A stretch of DNA of 64,000 nt from NCBI RefSeq assembly GCF_013618475.1, contig NZ_JABJVN010000004.1:186001-250000 (forward strand), in the 5' to 3' direction. The notes beneath the pieces are model-generated. The model had not been told where the DNA came from. It did not search any database and was given only the letters and a program-made list of their open reading frames with translations. Positions 1-7,994 of the stretch are shown here, piece after piece (the stretch's first letter is position 1; every line of letters starts with the position of its first letter). A program made the position numbers and the translations under genes. Origin of the DNA: Saccharibacillus deserti (GTDB lineage: Bacteria > Bacillota > Bacilli > Paenibacillales > Paenibacillaceae).

Positions 1-169
1 GTTCAATATTTATCGAAGTCAGCTTATCCTGTTCGCAGAGATAGCATTTATTTTTAAAATCGTCCACCAGTCGATCCAGCACATCCTGTTGCCTGTAGGT
101 TCCTGAACGTTTTAATTTCTCGGAAACAAGTGAAGCGGGAGCCGGCTGTGATTTTTCGAAAAAGATCAA
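1..169 (-). CDS. HNH endonuclease, N-terminal part (Septu PtuB-like), cut by window edge
   Basis: Partial gene, too short to stand out as an ORF. Reading leftward from a TTG at 169, the frame stays open to base 1 and encodes about 56 residues. It contains KSQPAPASL near the start and KCYLCEQ followed by NIE at the edge. From family knowledge, an AP-rich start, a GTYR segment, then KCYxCE and NIEH is how the HNH nucleases that accompany AAA ATPases (Septu PtuB and relatives) begin; the catalytic HNH core would lie beyond the window. The TTG overlaps the ATPase stop codon as TTGA, so translation is probably coupled. A GGGAG sequence lies about 11 bases upstream. The family call rests on the zinc-binding CxxC start only. 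Confidence 0.7.
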   Translation of the reverse strand, partial: MIFFEKSQPAPASLVSEKLKRSGTYRQQDVLDRLVDDFKNKCYLCEQDKLTSINIE

Positions 170-1434
170 AGCTGCTCACTCTCCCGATCCAGTTCCAACT
201 GATCGAACTTGATTTTGACTTCAGGAGCCATGTTATAAGGGATGCTGTCCAGATACATGCGGAGCTGATCCAACGCAAGTTCTTCCTGAACGTTCAGCTC
301 CCTTTTTTCTGACAATGCGATATACTCGTTCATTTTCTGTTTGATTTCCTCGGAGTACTGCTCCGCCCCGAAATATTTTTCGACAATGCTCTCATAGGAA
401 TACGCGGAAAAGTCCTCCATCACCGTCCGGTTTTCCAGATCGCAAATCACGGTATCGCCAATCGAATTCAGCACGAACGGCGAATGTGTGGTCACGATAA
501 ATTGAAGCTTGGGAAAAAGAGCCGTCAAAAACGGCAGAATCTTCTTCTGCAGGCTGACATGCAGATGGGTCTCGATCTCGTCGATCAGCACGACTCCTTG
601 AAGATCATAGGAACTGACTTCGTTCTTCTCCATGCGCATGATGAGTTCGGACACGATCTCCAGATAAGCGGTATGGCCGGCGGAAAGCACCGTAGAATCG
701 AAGGGTTCGCGCTTGCCTTCGAGTCTGAGCACAAAATTGAGATTGCGGGAATCGAATTCCAATTTCAGCTGCTCGTCTTCAAATAGATTGCGCAATTGCT
801 CTTGCAGTCTGTCAAACCAACCTTGGATCCGATCCGCCTCCGCCAGATCTCCGCCCGTCATCGAAAAAGCCTGCTGCGTTTTCAGATACACCAGATATTG
901 AAGAAACTTGTCAGCAGCCCTTTCGCTGGGGGCATAGGCGTCCTTAAAATCAATTTTGGCAATTGCATCGGGTATTTTCATGGAAAGCTGGCGGTTCGCT
1001 CCGAAAAAGGCGAGAATGAAACGGCCGGATTGAGCTTCGGCGACAAGGTTACTTATCGAAGAGAAATGCAGGCTTATTTTTGAATACTTTTCCAGATAGT
1101 CTTTATTGATGGCGATACTTTGTTCAAATATCTTTATTTTCCGTTCTATTTCTATTCTCTCAGAATCCCGTGTCGTGAAAGGGATTTTCTGCTTAATTTG
1201 TTCAAGCTCTTGCTCGAGCCTTTCTTTTGTAGACCTCCAATTAATAAACTCTAGAGAATCGCCAGAATAAATCCCTTCCAATTGTTTTTTGATCTCTTCC
1301 AGAACCGAAGTCTTCCCGCTGCCGTTTCTCCCCGTAATCAGAAGGTGTTTCCGTTTATCTGTGGACAATCTAATCTTAAAATCCTCTATGTGACGTACTT
1401 TTTCAATCTCAATGTCGGTAATAAAATAATTCAT
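166..1434 (-). CDS. AAA/ABC-type ATPase of a two-gene defence module (Septu PtuA-like)
   Basis: This is a 422-residue SMC/ABC-fold ATPase. It shows Walker A GRNGSGKT at residues 35-42, a charged coiled-coil insertion at about 65-120, an LSAG signature at 250-253, Walker B VVLIDEIE at 281-288 and an H-loop TTHSP at 315-319. The layout is that of OLD/PtuA-like sensors that pair with a nuclease. The HNH gene follows with a four-base TTGA overlap, so the two form one unit. In Septu systems such an ATPase is thought to sense infection and license its HNH partner. The start is ATG at 1434, preceded by GGGGTGCGAG. TATAAT hexamers lie at about 1456 and 1487 on the minus strand, so a promoter is likely just upstream. 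The exact family (Septu or another ATPase-HNH pair) needs a profile search. Confidence 0.8.
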   Translation of the reverse strand: MNYFITDIEIEKVRHIEDFKIRLSTDKRKHLLITGRNGSGKTSVLEEIKKQLEGIYSGDSLEFINWRSTKERLEQELEQIKQKIPFTTRDSERIEIERKIKIFEQSIAINKDYLEKYSKISLHFSSISNLVAEAQSGRFILAFFGANRQLSMKIPDAIAKIDFKDAYAPSERAADKFLQYLVYLKTQQAFSMTGGDLAEADRIQGWFDRLQEQLRNLFEDEQLKLEFDSRNLNFVLRLEGKREPFDSTVLSAGHTAYLEIVSELIMRMEKNEVSSYDLQGVVLIDEIETHLHVSLQKKILPFLTALFPKLQFIVTTHSPFVLNSIGDTVICDLENRTVMEDFSAYSYESIVEKYFGAEQYSEEIKQKMNEYIALSEKRELNVQEELALDQLRMYLDSIPYNMAPEVKIKFDQLELDRESEQL

Positions 1435-1534
1435 TCTCGCACCCCGTCAAAAAATTATAGTCTTCCCGTGTGCTTACTTCCTACATTATACCTTCCGATC
1501 CAGGGTAAATTCTTTTTCATTTCCGTGTATTCAT

Positions 1535-1568
1535 AAAAAAGCGGCATTCCCATTATCGGAATGCCGCT
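1535..1568 (-). terminator. Rho-independent terminator of the Nudix gene
   Basis: GCGGCATTCC and GGAATGCCGC form a stem with a short loop, followed on the minus strand by a run of T. It lies 23 bases beyond the Nudix stop codon and separates that gene from the ATPase promoter. Confidence 0.85.
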
Positions 1569-1590
1569 CTTGCTTCTATTCGGTTGCCTA

Positions 1591-2019
1591 TTACTCCGCG
1601 CCCAAAGCTTCCGCCGCCCGCTTCAGACTATCGCGCGTCCATTCGGGTACATCGGAGCGTCCCAGCGCTTCCTCCGTCGTCAGCCACAAGATCTCCGCCA
1701 CCTCGTCCGGGCTTGCCGCGTAGGCTTCGCCTTCGGCCCAGCGGCAGGCGAAAACGACATTGACCACCGGCGCGCCCCGGTCCGTCACAAAAGACGTACT
1801 GTGCGCGTACACCATGACGTCTTCAACGGCGAGGCCGACTTCCTCCGAAATCTCGCGCCGCAGCGTCGACTCCAGCACAGCCGAAGCCGCTCCTTGCGCT
1901 TCGACTTTGCCGCCGACCAGGGCAAGCGTCCCGGCCGCATGTTCTTCGGCCGCTCCCCGGCGGATCAGCAGCCAGCGTCCGTCTTTGCGGATTGCCCCTT
2001 CCACATTCACGATAAACAT
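1591..2019 (-). CDS. Nudix hydrolase
   Basis: A 142-residue Nudix-fold protein. The Nudix box runs from GGKVE (about residues 36-40) to LRREISEEVGL (about 53-63), with the REIxEExG metal-binding core intact and a few extra residues between the two halves. The family hydrolyses nucleoside diphosphates linked to another moiety and needs Mg2+ or Mn2+; the substrate cannot be told from sequence. The start ATG at 2019 has AAAAGGAGGAGCAGAC in front, an ideal site. It is followed by its own terminator. The GNAT gene upstream on the same strand ends 34 bases away, so cotranscription with it is possible. Confidence 0.85.
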   Translation of the reverse strand: MFIVNVEGAIRKDGRWLLIRRGAAEEHAAGTLALVGGKVEAQGAASAVLESTLRREISEEVGLAVEDVMVYAHSTSFVTDRGAPVVNVVFACRWAEGEAYAASPDEVAEILWLTTEEALGRSDVPEWTRDSLKRAAEALGAE

Positions 2020-2052
2020 GTCTGCTCCTCCTTTTCTGTATACACCTACACG

Positions 2053-2574
2053 CTATACGCCGCGAATCCCGCGCGCGTAATGCACGAAGCTCACCCGCTG
2101 TCCGCCTAATTCGTAATCCGATTCTTCGATTCGGACCTGGACAAACCCGCCGCTCTCCGAGATGACGCGCGAAGCGGGATTGGACAGGGTTGTCTTGGCG
2201 TATAACCGCTTCAACCCGGCTTCCTTCGCTTCGTCGATCAGCAGCATCAACGTACGCTTGGCCAGCCCATGCCCCGTCCAGGCTTCTCCGATCCGGTAGC
2301 CGACTTCCGCCGTCCCTTCGATCCGGTCGATGTCGTTCAGATTCGCACGCCCGACAATACGTCCAAGCTCGTCTTGAACCAGGTAAAACCGCGCCAGATC
2401 TTCTGCTTGCTCAGACAGCAGTTCCCGATGCCGCTCCGCAAATCCGGCAGGCTGATAATAATCGTCTCCGCGGCCGGGAACGGAACGTTCGAAGTAAGCC
2501 CTGTTCTCCGTTTCGAACCGCAGCAGTGCTTCTTCATCCTGCGGCTCCAGCCGCTTCAATTGAATCGTCTTCAT
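2053..2574 (-). CDS. GNAT family N-acetyltransferase (RimJ/RimL-like)
   Basis: About 173 residues beginning MKTIQLKRL. It has the GNAT pattern: an acceptor part (AYFERSVPGR), beta strands around GRIVGRANLNDID, and an acetyl-CoA site at YRIGEAWTGHGLAK, where the usual Q/RxxGxG/A appears as WTGHGLA. The family transfers an acetyl group from acetyl-CoA to amines; this shape is shared with ribosomal-protein acetyltransferases. The frame is open further upstream, but AAGGA nine bases before the ATG at 2574 fixes this start. It lies just upstream of the Nudix gene on the same strand. Confidence 0.82.
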   Translation of the reverse strand: MKTIQLKRLEPQDEEALLRFETENRAYFERSVPGRGDDYYQPAGFAERHRELLSEQAEDLARFYLVQDELGRIVGRANLNDIDRIEGTAEVGYRIGEAWTGHGLAKRTLMLLIDEAKEAGLKRLYAKTTLSNPASRVISESGGFVQVRIEESDYELGGQRVSFVHYARGIRGV

Positions 2575-2722
2575 AAGAATTGTTCCTTTCCCGCCTGCGA
2601 TTTCTCCAGCGATCTTCGCCCTTTCCTTCATTATAACGGAAAGCCTGCAGGCCTGACGAACTTCTCCCGCCCGTCCGGCTGTGCAGGATTCCGATCCGGC
2701 GTCCGCTTCTATATGCACATAC

Positions 2723-2757
2723 AAAAGAAGCCCCCGGCGCTGCACGGCCGGGGGCTT
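2723..2757 (-). terminator. Terminator of the chemotaxis receptor gene
   Basis: An 11-base-pair stem (AAGCCCCCGGC with GCCGGGGGCTT) ends in TTCTTTT on the minus strand, immediately beyond the receptor stop codon. Confidence 0.85.
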
Positions 2758-2761
2758 GCTG

Positions 2762-4474
2762 TCAGATTTTGAAACGGTCCACAATGGCCGCGAGCGAACC
2801 GGCCATGTCTCTCAAGCGGATCGACGTGCCTTCCATCTCGGACATCGAAGCGGCTTGTTCTTCGCTCATCGCGGAGACCTCTTCGGTGAGGGCGGCCATT
2901 TCTTCCGTTACCCGCGTAATTTCCGTAACGGACTGACCGACGCTCTGCGATCCGGCCGACATCTGTTCGACGGCTGCGGCAACTTCCACCACCTGTCCGC
3001 TGAGCGAGTTGACGCGCTCCACGATCGCTTCAAAAGCGCTGCCCGCGTCACCGAGCGAAGCGACGCCGTGATCGACGCTGCCGGAGCTGGCTTCGACGAG
3101 TTCGACGATATCGCGAATTCCGCCCGTCATCGCCGTAATAATCCGGCTGACTTCCTGCGTCGAGCGGGAAGACTGATCGGCGAGTTTGCGGATTTCGGAC
3201 GCGACCACGCTGAAACCGAGCCCGTGCTCGCCGGCGCGCGCCGCTTCGATCGCGGCATTCAGGGCGAGCAGATTGGTCTGGCTGGATGTTTCGGAAATAT
3301 ACCCCGTGATCGACAAAACTTCATTCGAACGTTCCGCAAGCTCCGATACGCTGCCGCGAATCGTCAGGAAAGCATCGGCAACGCTTTGAACTTCGGCGAC
3401 GCTTCTCTTGATGCGCCGTTCGCCGTCGGCGGCTACGCCGCGCGTTTCCTTGGCCAGATCGGCTACATCGGAAGTCGCTTCGGCTACCTGCTCCAGACCG
3501 GTAATCGTCTGCTGCATGACCGCCGAGATATCTTCCGTCTGCGAGACCTGACGCTCCGACCCTTCCGCTACGCGCTGGATGGACACGGTCACTTCCTTGA
3601 CTGCGCGGGAATTCTCCCGGGCTCCCTGCTGCAGAACGGAGGACGCGCCGAGCAGCTGCTCCGTATTGCCTTTCAGATCGCGGATCATATCCTGGAGGCT
3701 GGCCAGCAGCAGGTTCGTTGCATCGCCGAGATCCTTGATTTCGTCATTGCTGCGGGCTTCGATTCGCTTCGTCAGATCTCCGCCGGAGGACGCGATCTCG
3801 CGGATCGTTCCGGTGACGGTTCTCAAATTGCGGGAAATCCGCGAAGAGATAAATGTCGCCAGCAGTAGAGCAGAGACGATTACCGCAATCAACAGAATAA
3901 GCAGCATCGTTTTTAACGATTGGTTGCTGCCATGCAAATTGTCCACCCGTTGAACGGTCAGTTCTTTTTCCGTATCGACAAAGATCTTAACGGTTTCCCG
4001 GAAAGCATCCATATCCTGTTTGCCCGGATCTTCCACGAAGAACCGGTCCAGCCCGGCGGTATCTCCCGCCCGCTTCATCGCAATCGTAGCCTCGCCGGCT
4101 ACCTGAATCCAGTCTTCGACTTTTGCTTTGAGTTGATCCAGTTTCTCCTGCTGCGCCGGATTGTCGGAAACCAATTCGTACAGCACGTTATAATGGTCGA
4201 TCCATTCCGCTTTGCCCGTGTTATACGGATCGAGGTACTTGTCTTCCCCCGTAATAATGAATCCGCGCTGACCCGTCTCCATATCGATTACGTCTTTCTC
4301 GATCTGATTGATGCGGTCGTGCACATCCATGTCATGGCCCGCTATAAAGTTCATCTCATCTTCCAATTTATCGAGCTGGCCTCGAACGATCAGAATGGCG
4401 GCTGCCAATGCGACAATAACAAACAAATACCCGACTCCGATCTTGGCTCCGATATTGAACCTGAACTTCTTCAT
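2762..4474 (-). CDS. Methyl-accepting chemotaxis protein with CHASE3 sensor
   Basis: 570 residues from ATG at 4474. A membrane segment near residues 12-32 is followed by a periplasm-facing helical domain with the CHASE3 pattern ([11 protein letters not shown], then DxYxxYxNxxxxW-like spacing). A second membrane segment at about 185-205, a HAMP linker and the long coiled coil of the signalling domain come next. The hairpin tip reads around [21 protein letters not shown], the hallmark CheA/CheW-binding tip. Such receptors sense an extracellular ligand and control flagellar CheA. It is divergent from the first beta-glucanase. A GTG 33 bases upstream is an alternative start, but neither has a strong ribosome site. 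Confidence 0.9.
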   Translation of the reverse strand: MKKFRFNIGAKIGVGYLFVIVALAAAILIVRGQLDKLEDEMNFIAGHDMDVHDRINQIEKDVIDMETGQRGFIITGEDKYLDPYNTGKAEWIDHYNVLYELVSDNPAQQEKLDQLKAKVEDWIQVAGEATIAMKRAGDTAGLDRFFVEDPGKQDMDAFRETVKIFVDTEKELTVQRVDNLHGSNQSLKTMLLILLIAVIVSALLLATFISSRISRNLRTVTGTIREIASSGGDLTKRIEARSNDEIKDLGDATNLLLASLQDMIRDLKGNTEQLLGASSVLQQGARENSRAVKEVTVSIQRVAEGSERQVSQTEDISAVMQQTITGLEQVAEATSDVADLAKETRGVAADGERRIKRSVAEVQSVADAFLTIRGSVSELAERSNEVLSITGYISETSSQTNLLALNAAIEAARAGEHGLGFSVVASEIRKLADQSSRSTQEVSRIITAMTGGIRDIVELVEASSGSVDHGVASLGDAGSAFEAIVERVNSLSGQVVEVAAAVEQMSAGSQSVGQSVTEITRVTEEMAALTEEVSAMSEEQAASMSEMEGTSIRLRDMAGSLAAIVDRFKI

Positions 4475-4686
4475 TTCGTTCTGCACGCTCCCCGTTGTAA
4501 ATTGCACCCATGAAGTGGACCTGTTTTCCAGTCTTTTTTTTATCGGAAAGAAAAGACGTAAATTAAAGCTTCCTTTCCTTCAGTTATTCAAAATAATTTT
4601 TTGGGGGCCGGCGAAACGATTTTATTTTAAAAAACCCCGCTTTTCGATAACGTTTTATATTCACTGGCGCTTTGCCCGGGTAAAAG

Positions 4687-4700
4687 ATAAAGCGGTTACA
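4687..4700 (+). promoter_or_regulatory. cre-like site upstream of the first GH5 gene
   Basis: The 14 bases ATAAAGCGGTTACA match 12 of 14 positions of the catabolite-responsive element TGWAANCGNTNWCA bound by CcpA. It sits about 40 bases before the GH5 start. The same type of site precedes the second GH5 gene and the GH4 gene, which supports it. Confidence 0.55.
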
Positions 4701-4738
4701 AATCCGTGCATCCATTTCTACATACCTAGGAGGCCTAC

Positions 4739-6457
4739 ATGTTCAAGAGTCGCTTCAAGCCCGCTTTTGCCGTACTGCTCGCTGCCGTACTTCTGCTGGC
4801 CCTGCTTCCCGCAGGCGCAGGAAATGCTTCCGCAGCCGAGAATCCGCCGAAGAGCAAGATGCAGACCTATGTCGACAATATGCAGCCCGGCTGGAACCTC
4901 GGCAACACGCTGGATTCCGTCGGAGCCGACGAGACCGCTTGGGGCAACCCCCGCGTTACGCGCGAGCTGATCAAGCAGATCTCCCGCCAGGGCTTCAACA
5001 GCATCCGGATTCCGGTGACCTGGGACAACCATATCGGACCCGCACCGGATTACAAGATCGATCCCGCCTACCTCGACCGCGTTGCGGAAGTCGTTGGCTG
5101 GGCCCGGTCGGAAAATCTGTACGTGATGATCAACGTTCACCACGATTCGTGGCTGTGGATCAGCAAAATGGAGAAAGATCACGATCAGACGCTGGCCCGG
5201 TATAATGCCATCTGGGAACAGGTCGCCGATCGCTTCAAGAACGAATCCGACAAACTTTCGTTCGAGAGCGTCAATGAACCGCGCTTCACGGACGGCGGGA
5301 CAACGGATGAAGCGAAAGCCCAGGAAATGCTGGACGAGCTGAATCTCTCGTTCCACGAAATTGTGCGCAGCTCGGGCGGCAAGAACGGGGTCCGGCCGCT
5401 TGTCCTGCCGACGCTTGAAACTTCGCCGTCGCAGGAGCGCATGAACGAATTGTACAAGACGTTCGAACAGCTCAAAGACGACAAGAACCTGATCGCGACC
5501 GTGCATTACTACGGGTACTGGCCGTTCAGCGTGAATATTGCCGGTACGACGACTTTCGACGAAACGACCCAAAAAGATATCACGCAGACTTTCGATAATG
5601 TCTACGAGACCTTTACGGCACGCGGGATTCCGGTCATCGTAGGCGAATACGGCCTGCTTGGTTTCGACAAAAACACCAACACGATCGAACAGGGAGAGAA
5701 GCTCAAATTCTTCGAATTCCTGACGTATTATTTGAAAGAGAAACATATCGCGACCATGCTGTGGGATAACGGACAGCACTTCAGCCGCACCCTGTACAAA
5801 TGGTCGGATCCGGAACTATATGAAATCATCCGCTCCGGGCAGAAGCAGCGTTCTTCCGTCGCCGAATCCGATTTGATTCAGCTGCGCCAGGGTGAGGCCG
5901 TGACCGACGAGACGGTTCATCTTCAACTGAACGGCAACAAATTCACATCGCTCAAAGCGGACGGCCAACGTCTGACGCGCAATCAGGATTACACCCTGAG
6001 CGGTGAGACCCTGACAATCAAAAAAGCGACCTTGGACCGTCTGACCGCTTCCGGCAAACTTGGCGTCAATGCCGTGCTGACCGCCGGGTTCACCAAAGGT
6101 CCGGACTGGAACTTCTATCTGACCGTACACAAGACGCCGGTGCTGAGCGCGGCAGAAGGTACCACAGCCGACTTCTCGATCCCTACGGCCTGGAACGGCG
6201 ACAAACTGGCGACGATGGAAGCCGTCTATGGGTCGGGCGGCAATGCCGGTCCGAATGACTGGACTTCGTTCAAGGAATTCGAATCGACCTTCAGCCCCGA
6301 CTATAAGGATGGCCGAATCGTTCTGCGTCCGGCCCTGCTCGACACGCTGCGCGATGGCGAAGCCGTCAAGCTTACGCTCCACTTCTGGAGCGGCGACAAA
6401 CTGACGTATACCGTTACCAAGAACGGAACGGCCGTCAGCGGACAACCGGCCCAGTAA
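4739..6457 (+). CDS. Secreted endo-beta-1,4-glucanase, GH5 (subfamily 4-like) with X2 and CBM46 modules
   Basis: 572 residues. A signal peptide (1-32, ending NASA) precedes a GH5 catalytic domain at about 35-365. It has the GWNLGNTLD motif, RIPVTW, NVHHD, the acid/base Glu180 in NEP and the nucleophile Glu303 in GEYG. An Ig-like X2 module (about 372-465) and a C-terminal CBM46-like module (about 470-572) follow, the tripartite plan known from Bacillus halodurans Cel5B. It should cut beta-1,4-glucan or xyloglucan outside the cell. AGGAGG lies five bases before the ATG. A cre-like site upstream suggests glucose repression. It is a close paralogue of the gene at 7995. Confidence 0.93.
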   Translation: MFKSRFKPAFAVLLAAVLLLALLPAGAGNASAAENPPKSKMQTYVDNMQPGWNLGNTLDSVGADETAWGNPRVTRELIKQISRQGFNSIRIPVTWDNHIGPAPDYKIDPAYLDRVAEVVGWARSENLYVMINVHHDSWLWISKMEKDHDQTLARYNAIWEQVADRFKNESDKLSFESVNEPRFTDGGTTDEAKAQEMLDELNLSFHEIVRSSGGKNGVRPLVLPTLETSPSQERMNELYKTFEQLKDDKNLIATVHYYGYWPFSVNIAGTTTFDETTQKDITQTFDNVYETFTARGIPVIVGEYGLLGFDKNTNTIEQGEKLKFFEFLTYYLKEKHIATMLWDNGQHFSRTLYKWSDPELYEIIRSGQKQRSSVAESDLIQLRQGEAVTDETVHLQLNGNKFTSLKADGQRLTRNQDYTLSGETLTIKKATLDRLTASGKLGVNAVLTAGFTKGPDWNFYLTVHKTPVLSAAEGTTADFSIPTAWNGDKLATMEAVYGSGGNAGPNDWTSFKEFESTFSPDYKDGRIVLRPALLDTLRDGEAVKLTLHFWSGDKLTYTVTKNGTAVSGQPAQ

Positions 6458-6529
6458 TCGGGATTAACAGGAATTGATCGCAGGAAAAGCCGGAGCACGA
6501 TCCCGACTCTTGCCGCGGTCTGCCTTGGA

Positions 6530-6574
6530 GCCGCCCGACACCCGTATACCGGTGTCAGGCGGCTTTCTTTTTTT
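6530..6574 (+). terminator. Terminator after the first GH5 gene
   Basis: A 13-base-pair stem (GCCGCC, one mismatch, GACACC paired with GGTGTCAGGCGGC) is followed by TTTCTTTTTTT. Confidence 0.88.
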
Positions 6575-6721
6575 GCAGGCAGCAGACAGCTTTTCCTTTT
6601 TGTCTTATGATAAAACGAGAACCGGCACCCAGAACCCACACCTTCGATTCCCGTCCCGGCAGCGCTTCTCTTTGCGAGGATCGTTCGCGGGGAACGGACC
6701 AGCCCGGGAGGAACTTTTCTT

Positions 6722-7831
6722 ATGACAGATCCCAGATTACAGCAGCTCGCCCGTACCGTCGTGCATTATTCCGCAAACGTACAGCCTGGTGAAAAGGTAC
6801 TGATTCGGGCGCTGGACGTGCATGATGCCGATATTCTCGCTCCTTTTATCGACGAAATCCATGCAGCCGGCGGTCACGCCTTTCTCGATTTCAGCGATTA
6901 CGCGGTGAACCGCCGCATGATGCTCGGCGGCACCGAAGAGCAGTTTCGGCTCGACGCGGCGCTCAAACTGGAACAAATGAAACAGATGGACGCCGTCGTG
7001 CTGGTTCTCGGCGAAAACAATGTGTCCGAATATGCCGATATCCCGGCCGCCAAACGCGATGCCTACCGCAAATGGTACAAGCCGATCACCGACGAACAAA
7101 CCAAGAAAAAATGGATTTTGTTCAATTATCCGACCAAAGCCTATGCGCAGCTGGCGGAAATGAGTACCGAAGCGTATACGCAGTTTCTGTATGACACGTG
7201 CACGATGGATTACAGCCGGATGTCGGCCGCGATGGACCCGCTGACCGAACGGTTGGGAGCCGCCAAGCGGGTGCGTATCGTCGCTCCGGGTACGGATCTG
7301 TCCTTCTCCGTGGCCGGCATCCCCGCCGTCAAATGCGACGGCAAAGTCAATCTGCCCGACGGCGAAGTGTATACGGCGCCGGTTCGCGATTCCGTGGAAG
7401 GAACCATCTCGTTCAACAGCCGCGCATCCTACCTGGGACAGAACTTCGGCAGCGTCTCGTTCACTTTTGAACAAGGACGCGTCGTCTCCTGCCGCAGCGA
7501 CAATAACGCCAAGTTGAACGAACTGCTCGATACCGACGAAGGCTCGCGGTACGTCGGAGAATTCGCGATCGGCACCAATCCTCACGTGAACCGGATCATG
7601 AACGATATCGGCTTCGACGAAAAGATTAACGGCAGTATCCATATCGCGCTCGGACAAGCTTACAAGAATGCGGACAACGGCAATGTCTCCGATATTCACT
7701 GGGACATCGTGCTGCTGCTCAAGAAAGAATTCGGCGGCGGCGAGATTTATTTCGACGATGTGCTGATCAGCAAAGACGGACGGTTCACCGCCGACGATCT
7801 GCTCGGATTGAATCCGGAGAATCTCGCTTGA
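6722..7831 (+). CDS. M29 family metallo-aminopeptidase (AmpS/PepS type)
   Basis: 369 residues, the usual length for peptidase family M29 (thermophilic aminopeptidases T and S). The two-metal ligands are visible: the Glu in GEVYTAP, the Glu in YVGEFAIG, the His in SIHIALGQ and the His/Asp pair in DIHWD. The enzyme removes N-terminal residues from peptides in the cytoplasm; no signal peptide is seen. GGGAGGA lies seven bases before the ATG. It stands alone between two terminators, lodged between the duplicated GH5 genes although it has no obvious link with polysaccharide breakdown. Confidence 0.9.
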   Translation: MTDPRLQQLARTVVHYSANVQPGEKVLIRALDVHDADILAPFIDEIHAAGGHAFLDFSDYAVNRRMMLGGTEEQFRLDAALKLEQMKQMDAVVLVLGENNVSEYADIPAAKRDAYRKWYKPITDEQTKKKWILFNYPTKAYAQLAEMSTEAYTQFLYDTCTMDYSRMSAAMDPLTERLGAAKRVRIVAPGTDLSFSVAGIPAVKCDGKVNLPDGEVYTAPVRDSVEGTISFNSRASYLGQNFGSVSFTFEQGRVVSCRSDNNAKLNELLDTDEGSRYVGEFAIGTNPHVNRIMNDIGFDEKINGSIHIALGQAYKNADNGNVSDIHWDIVLLLKKEFGGGEIYFDDVLISKDGRFTADDLLGLNPENLA

Positions 7832-7832
7832 A

Positions 7833-7859
7833 GGCGGGCCCTACGAGGCCCGTCTTTTT
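7833..7859 (+). terminator. Terminator after the M29 aminopeptidase gene
   Basis: An eight-base-pair stem (GGCGGGCC with GGCCCGTC, one G-T pair) is followed by TTTTT, two bases after the stop codon. Confidence 0.85.
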
Positions 7860-7936
7860 CGATCTCCGATTTTTATATGATTTTATGACCGATCATAAGG
7901 GTGTTTTCAAAATATCCGGTATGTTATTTTAGTATC

Positions 7937-7950
7937 AGCAAACGCTTACA
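7937..7950 (+). promoter_or_regulatory. cre-like site upstream of the second GH5 gene
   Basis: AGCAAACGCTTACA matches 12 of 14 positions of the CcpA consensus TGWAANCGNTNWCA. It lies 45 bases before the start codon, almost the same distance as at the first GH5 gene. Confidence 0.55.
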
Positions 7951-7994
7951 TTGTATTAAATGTTTGTAATCTCTAATTGCGAAGGAGACTGTTC

